From JBDNBY01 sp039767595 (GTDB lineage Bacteria > Pseudomonadota > Alphaproteobacteria > Rhodobacterales > Rhodobacteraceae): a stretch of 10,011 bases of DNA. The notes beneath the pieces were generated by a model that worked only from the letters and a program-made list of their open reading frames with translations, was not told the DNA's origin and searched no databases. Shown here piece by piece: positions 6,327 through 10,011 of this stretch. The translations under genes were made by a program, and so were the position numbers. The stretch spans positions 1 through 10,011 of the forward strand of contig JBDNBY010000193.1 of the NCBI GenBank assembly GCA_039767595.1, in the 5' to 3' direction. Position 1 is the stretch's first letter. Every line of letters starts with the position of its first letter.

Positions 6327-6395
6327 AGTACCCTCCATGTTTAGGTGTGGACACGATAAGCCTGCCATAGGGCTTTGCCTTTGTCACATGTTTTC

Positions 6396-7166
6396 TTAGC
6401 CGCGCTGCGGCAAGGTGAGTGCCGCGCCATCACGCAAAACGGCCTCAATCGCAGGTTGATATTTATCAACTTTCCCTGCGGTTTGTGGCGCAGATGGATG
6501 CAAAATTATTGGAAAATGTAAGGAAAACGCAGATTTCCCCCCCTTGCGGGCCCGTATCAATAGCGTCCGCGCAGGCCGATGTGCATATGCAGCAATGGGG
6601 TAGGCCTCAAAAGCGAAATCCTGCTCAAAAAACGCATTGGACATCTCAGGAAACTGCGCGGCATTGATTAAAAAATGAGCATATCCCTTAGGTTTGAGCC
6701 GTTTATAGGCCAATTTTACCCAATTCAAAAGCGCCGTATCCTGCCCTCGGCCCGACTCGCGGGTGCTCGAGTACGCCGCACTGCCACGGGCGCGATCAAA
6801 AAACGGGGGGTTGGCGATAACATGGTCAAAGCTCATTTGCTTGAACGCATCACTTGGCTCAGTGATATCCTCGTGTAAAAGCGTGGCTGGAATTTGATTG
6901 AGCGCGGCATTCTCTTGCGCCAACGACAGAAGCTGCGCATGCCGCTCAATCCCCACGAGCCGAAGATCGCCCACACGGCGCGCCAAGCACCACAAGGCCG
7001 TCCCCACGCCGCAGCCCAACTCGCAGATCGCCTCGCCTGTTCGTGCAGGGACCGCCGCCGCCAAGAGCACAGGATCAAGGCCCGCGCGATAGCCCAATCG
7101 CGGTTGTTTGATCTGCAAACGCCCCCCTAAAAAGGCATCCACCGTCGTTTCGTCAGACTGTGACAT
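6396..7166 (-). CDS. trmN6: TrmN6-type methyltransferase, probable tRNA1(Val) (adenine(37)-N6)-methyltransferase
   Basis: A 256-residue SAM-dependent methyltransferase of the small-domain N6-adenine class to which E. coli TrmN6 (YfiC) belongs; that enzyme methylates A37 in tRNA1(Val). The N-terminus VDAFLGGRLQIKQPRLGYRAGLDPVLLAAAV (9-39) is the family lead-in. Motif I is ELGCGVGTA (49-57), an acidic SAM-ribose residue is in GIERH (72-76), and the catalytic NPPFF lies at 119-123. A strong GAGGAGGGG ribosome site precedes the ATG. The gene diverges from the polyprenyl synthase across a 104-bp gap and leads into the small YdcH-like gene. The exact substrate is inferred from similarity; a different RNA adenine or an rRNA guanine target cannot be excluded by eye. 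Confidence 0.8.
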   Translation of the reverse strand: MSQSDETTVDAFLGGRLQIKQPRLGYRAGLDPVLLAAAVPARTGEAICELGCGVGTALWCLARRVGDLRLVGIERHAQLLSLAQENAALNQIPATLLHEDITEPSDAFKQMSFDHVIANPPFFDRARGSAAYSSTRESGRGQDTALLNWVKLAYKRLKPKGYAHFLINAAQFPEMSNAFFEQDFAFEAYPIAAYAHRPARTLLIRARKGGKSAFSLHFPIILHPSAPQTAGKVDKYQPAIEAVLRDGAALTLPQRG

Positions 7167-7220
7167 CGCCCCTCCTCTTCTTTGGCCTTTGGTCTATAGC
7201 GTGCATCGGCACAGAGCCTC

Positions 7221-7249
7221 TTAACATCCGAGTTTAAACATGGTTATAC
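7221..7249 (+). promoter_or_regulatory. Possible promoter of the polyprenyl synthase gene
   Basis: TTAACA (7221-7226), a 17-base spacer and TTATAC (7244-7249) resemble a sigma-70 promoter. Transcription would begin near 7256, leaving a leader of only about 15 bases that just includes the GAGGAAG ribosome site (7259-7265). The short leader makes the call uncertain. Confidence 0.35.
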
Positions 7250-7270
7250 ATCTGCGACGAGGAAGTGAAC

Positions 7271-8263
7271 ATGACCGATATGACCACCGAGCCCTATGAA
7301 TGGCTCAGCGCACATCTTGCCGATAAAATGACCCATGTTGATCATGAGATCGCCCTGCGGTTCAAATCACAAGCGGCCCCGCGCATTGACGCCATTGGCG
7401 CCCATTTGATCAGTGCCGGCGGCAAACGCCTGCGCCCCCTGCTGACCATCGCGGCGGCGCAAAGCCTCGGCTATCAAGGGCAAAGTGATGTCCTCTTGGC
7501 CACTGCGGTCGAATATATCCACACCGCGACCCTCTTGCATGACGATGTCATTGATGAAAGCGACCAACGTCGCGGCCGGCCCACCGCCAATCGCCTGTGG
7601 GACAATACATCGAGTGTTTTGGTTGGTGATTACCTCTTCTCGCGGGCGTTTCAGCTGATGGTGGAAACGCAAAATTTGCAAGTGCTCGATATCCTCTCGG
7701 CCGCGTCATGTACCATTTCCGAGGGCGAGGTTTTGCAAATGACCGCCGCGCGGGATTTGGCCACGGATGAGGCCATTTATTACCGTGTGATCCGCGGCAA
7801 AACCGCCGCTTTGTTTTCCGCCGCAACGCAGGCAGGGGCCGTTTTGGCCACATCTGACCCTACGGCGCAGCAAGCCTTGTTTGACTTTGGCGATGCGCTT
7901 GGCATTTCGTTTCAAGTTGTGGATGACCTTCTGGATGTCACGGGCGATAGTGCTAAGACCGGCAAAAACATTGGGGATGATTTCCGCGAACGTAAGCTGA
8001 CCCTACCGATGATCAAGGCGATTGCCGCCAATCCCGACGCCCGCCCCTTTTGGCAGCGCACCATCGAAAAAGGCGAGCAGACGGAGGGCGATCTTGAGTA
8101 TGCTTTGTCGCAAATGACCACCACCGGTGCCATCGCCGAGGCGAGACGCGACGCCCAAGATTGGGCCGACCGCGCCAAGGAGGCGCTTGTCCCCTTGCCC
8201 GATACTCCGATCAAGTTGGCCTTGGGGCATTTGGCTGATTTTGTTGTGGCGCGCGTGGTCTAA
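7271..8263 (+). CDS. ispB: Long-chain polyprenyl diphosphate synthase (octaprenyl/decaprenyl)
   Basis: A 330-residue trans-prenyltransferase that extends farnesyl or geranylgeranyl diphosphate with isopentenyl diphosphate to make the ubiquinone side chain. The all-helical fold carries GGKRLRPLL (50-58) for IPP binding, the first aspartate-rich motif LLHDDVIDESDQRRGRPTAN (88-107; DDVID 91-95), GKTAALFSAA (176-185), and the second aspartate-rich motif FQVVDDLLDVTGD (214-226; DDLLD 218-222) followed by GKNIGDDFRERKLTLP. An in-frame GTG lies at 7265, but it overlaps the ribosome site; the ATG at 7271 is 7 bases past AGGA and is the better start. Chain length cannot be read directly; alphaproteobacteria usually make ubiquinone-10, so decaprenyl is my guess. 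Its stop overlaps the ispE stop on the other strand. Confidence 0.93.
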   Translation: MTDMTTEPYEWLSAHLADKMTHVDHEIALRFKSQAAPRIDAIGAHLISAGGKRLRPLLTIAAAQSLGYQGQSDVLLATAVEYIHTATLLHDDVIDESDQRRGRPTANRLWDNTSSVLVGDYLFSRAFQLMVETQNLQVLDILSAASCTISEGEVLQMTAARDLATDEAIYYRVIRGKTAALFSAATQAGAVLATSDPTAQQALFDFGDALGISFQVVDDLLDVTGDSAKTGKNIGDDFRERKLTLPMIKAIAANPDARPFWQRTIEKGEQTEGDLEYALSQMTTTGAIAEARRDAQDWADRAKEALVPLPDTPIKLALGHLADFVVARVV

Positions 8264-9108
8264 GCGATCGCCGTCACAGGCGCCGACCCCAGCGGCGTCG
8301 CACAGACCCACCACTCAGGATGGGCATGCTGGATGCTCTTTGCGGCGCGGTGCGCGGTGTGTTCCGACGGGTAAATGCCAAAGCATGTCGCCCCCGACCC
8401 CGACATCCGCGCCAATTGGCACTGATCCGATCCCTCGATCACGTTTAGGCACTGCGCAATGATCGGCGCGACGGAAATCGCCGCGTCTTGCATATCATTG
8501 CGCTGCGCACGCAGCCACGCAATCAAATCGCTGGGTCTCGTTGGAATAGGTGCGGTCAGGGGCGGGTTCGTTTTCACTGTAATCGCCTTGAAAATCTGAG
8601 GCGTGGGGACATGGACACGCGGGTTGACCAACACCGCCTGCAAAGGCTCGATATGCGGCAAGAGCGTGACCTTGTCGCCGATCCCTTGCATACGGGCGGT
8701 GTGCGCCGCGCAGCACACAGGCACATCTGCGCCCAACTGCACAGATTGCGCCGTTGGGACCGCGACTCCCTTCGCTCGTGCAAGGGCGCGCAACACCGCC
8801 GCGGCATCGGCAGAGCCGCCGCCAATGCCCGCTTGGATAGGCAGGTGTTTGTCTAAATGGATGGTGGCGCGTTGCCCCATCAACCGCGCGGCCTGTACGC
8901 ACAGATTATCCCCATTGGCCAACTCTGGCGTCGCCATTAGGCCACTGACGGTAAACCCTTCGGCACCGAGGGTCACCTCCACACGGTCGGCACATGCGAG
9001 CGCAAAACTCACTAGACTATCTAACAGATGATACCCATCCGCCCGTTGCCCTGTAATATGCAGCGCAAGGTTCACTTTTGCATAGGCGTATTCAGTGATG
9101 CTAGCCAT
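8260..9108 (-). CDS. ispE: 4-diphosphocytidyl-2-C-methyl-D-erythritol kinase
   Basis: A 282-residue GHMP-superfamily kinase that phosphorylates CDP-methylerythritol in the MEP pathway to isoprenoid precursors. Recognisable are AYAKVNLALHITGQRADGYH (8-27) with the conserved Lys11, the ATP-binding glycine loop PIQAGIGGGSADAAAVLRAL (90-109), the catalytic Asp128 in LGADVPVC, and the C-terminal RMSGSGATCFG (234-244). The glycine loop is GIGGGSADAA where many homologues have GLGGGSSDAA. The start ATG overlaps the end of the upstream TPR gene by 8 bases, and the region ahead of it has no good ribosome site, so translation is probably coupled to that gene. The TAG stop (8260-8262) overlaps the TAA of the convergent ispB (8261-8263). 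Confidence 0.95.
   Translation of the reverse strand: MASITEYAYAKVNLALHITGQRADGYHLLDSLVSFALACADRVEVTLGAEGFTVSGLMATPELANGDNLCVQAARLMGQRATIHLDKHLPIQAGIGGGSADAAAVLRALARAKGVAVPTAQSVQLGADVPVCCAAHTARMQGIGDKVTLLPHIEPLQAVLVNPRVHVPTPQIFKAITVKTNPPLTAPIPTRPSDLIAWLRAQRNDMQDAAISVAPIIAQCLNVIEGSDQCQLARMSGSGATCFGIYPSEHTAHRAAKSIQHAHPEWWVCATPLGSAPVTAIA
8279..8299 (+). repeat. GC-rich hairpin just past the ispB stop, inside the ispE 3' end
   Basis: GGCGCCG (8279-8285) pairs with CGGCGTC (8293-8299), with one G-T wobble, around a 7-base loop. It begins 15 bases after the ispB stop codon and codes for the last residues of ispE on the other strand. There is no T tract, so it is not an intrinsic terminator. It could stabilise the ispB mRNA end or be a by-product of GC-rich coding sequence. 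Confidence 0.35.
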
Positions 9109-10011
9109 CGCTGGAAAGGCCGCCTGTGGCGATCTTTTCGCGGATCAACTCGGCCTCTTTAGGCTCTGGATCTAGCGACAAGGCCCGCTGCCACTGCACC
9201 ATCGCCTCGCGAACGCGGCCCACACGGTAATAAATATCCCCCAAATGATCGTTGATAATGGGGTCAAAGGGCATCAATTGCGCCGCACGCTCCATCGGGG
9301 CAACGGCCTCGGCATAGCGGCCCAAACGGTAATAGCCCCACGCCAAACTATCCAAAATATGCCCACTGCGCGGCTCAATCTCGACCGCGCGCTGGATGAA
9401 CTGGAGCGCCTCATCATATTGATCGCTCAGCTCAAGCATCGAATAGCCAAGGTAATTCAGGATCGAGGCGTTATCAGGCTGCAGGTCGAGCGCCGCGCGC
9501 AGATCACTTTCGGAATTCGGCCAGTCGCCCAAACGTTCGCGCACGATGCCGCGCGAGAAGAGATAAAGCCATCGATTGGGCGATCCATCGGCGAGCAATT
9601 CAATCGCTTGGCCATAGGCGCCCTCGGCGTCGGCGAACATATCTTGATACCGGTAGGCATCCCCCAGCCGCGCCCAAACCATGGGCAAGTTTGGATAGGC
9701 TTGGGTCAGATCGATCAATGTCTCGACGGCCTGCGCAAATTCATCTTGCGCCAACTGTGCGTCGACCACGCCCAATTGTGCATATAAAAAATAGGGCGAT
9801 TCACGCTCAAGCCGAGGGTAGTTGGCGACAGCTTGATCATATTGCTCTAGATCGGCCAGCAGCCCCGCAGACAAGATTTGCGCCGGAACATGCGAGGGGG
9901 CGATATACTGAGCCGCGCGGCTATAGACGAGACGAAACAGCGGATCGACATCATTGCCCAGCGTCGAGGAAATCAAATAAAACACCTCAGCCGCCCCTTC
10001 GCGTGCAGAGG
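9101..10011 (-). CDS. Tetratricopeptide repeat protein (partial, N-terminus missing)
   Basis: The C-terminal 302 residues or so of a TPR-repeat protein; the frame is open through the right edge. A GTG at 9985 could be read as a start, but coding continues upstream of it (SAREGAAEVFYLIS), so I treat it as internal. Helix-turn-helix TPR units are visible, for example LPMVWARLGDAYRYQDMFADAEGAYGQAIEL, NASILNYLGYSMLELSDQYDEALQFIQRAVEIEP, GHILDSLAWGYYRLGRYAEAVAPMERAAQLMP and PIINDHLGDIYYRVGRVREAMVQWQRALSLDP, each with the usual small, aromatic and Pro positions. TPR arrays are protein-binding scaffolds; nothing here names the partner. Any signal peptide would lie outside the window. It overlaps ispE by 8 bases and is the upstream gene of that operon. 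Confidence 0.88.
   Translation of the reverse strand, partial: SAREGAAEVFYLISSTLGNDVDPLFRLVYSRAAQYIAPSHVPAQILSAGLLADLEQYDQAVANYPRLERESPYFLYAQLGVVDAQLAQDEFAQAVETLIDLTQAYPNLPMVWARLGDAYRYQDMFADAEGAYGQAIELLADGSPNRWLYLFSRGIVRERLGDWPNSESDLRAALDLQPDNASILNYLGYSMLELSDQYDEALQFIQRAVEIEPRSGHILDSLAWGYYRLGRYAEAVAPMERAAQLMPFDPIINDHLGDIYYRVGRVREAMVQWQRALSLDPEPKEAELIREKIATGGLSSDG

Noticed and set aside
7265..7270. GTG start for the polyprenyl synthase
   Set aside because: It overlaps the ribosome site; the ATG at 7271 has correct spacing.
9983..9985. GTG as the start of the TPR gene
   Set aside because: The frame remains open and protein-like up to the window edge, so this valine codon is internal.

Overview
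The window looks like chromosomal housekeeping DNA from an alphaproteobacterium, most likely a marine Rhodobacteraceae (Roseobacter-group) species of moderate GC content. I infer this from protein character (cysteine-free S4, PhaA/PhaB, the HisC/TyrA pair, a TPR protein directly ahead of ispE) and from the gene neighbourhood. I could not run a database search. I see no rRNA, tRNA, CRISPR array, insertion sequence, prophage or defence locus.

Layout. Positions 1-1808 hold a minus-strand pair, hisC then tyrA, joined by an ATGA overlap; tyrA runs off the left edge. Upstream on the same strand is a cytochrome b561 gene (1931-2461) with its own terminator, then rpsD (2595-3215) with its own terminator. 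A 269-bp non-coding stretch with several inverted repeats follows, then the DNA glycosylase gene tag (3485-4042). Diverging from tag is a plus-strand phaA-phaB operon (4160-6094). It ends at a strong hairpin shared with a convergent minus-strand unit of a small YdcH-like gene (6147-6326) and a TrmN6-type methyltransferase gene (6396-7166). Diverging from that methyltransferase is a long-chain polyprenyl diphosphate synthase gene (7271-8263, plus). Its stop codon overlaps the stop codon of ispE (8260-9108, minus). ispE overlaps by 8 bp the end of an upstream TPR gene that runs off the right edge.

How the genes fit together. PhaA and PhaB turn acetyl-CoA into (R)-3-hydroxybutyryl-CoA for polyhydroxyalkanoate storage; the polymerase gene is not here. 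IspE supplies the MEP isoprenoid pathway and the polyprenyl synthase uses its products for the quinone side chain, so the tail-to-tail pair belongs to one metabolic route. HisC and TyrA are probably used together for aromatic amino acid synthesis. RpsD, Tag and TrmN6 serve translation, DNA repair and tRNA modification.

No previously undescribed system is evident. The points most worth checking are a PhaR-like motif overlapping the predicted phaA promoter, the overlapping ispB/ispE stop codons, and the structured region ahead of rpsD.
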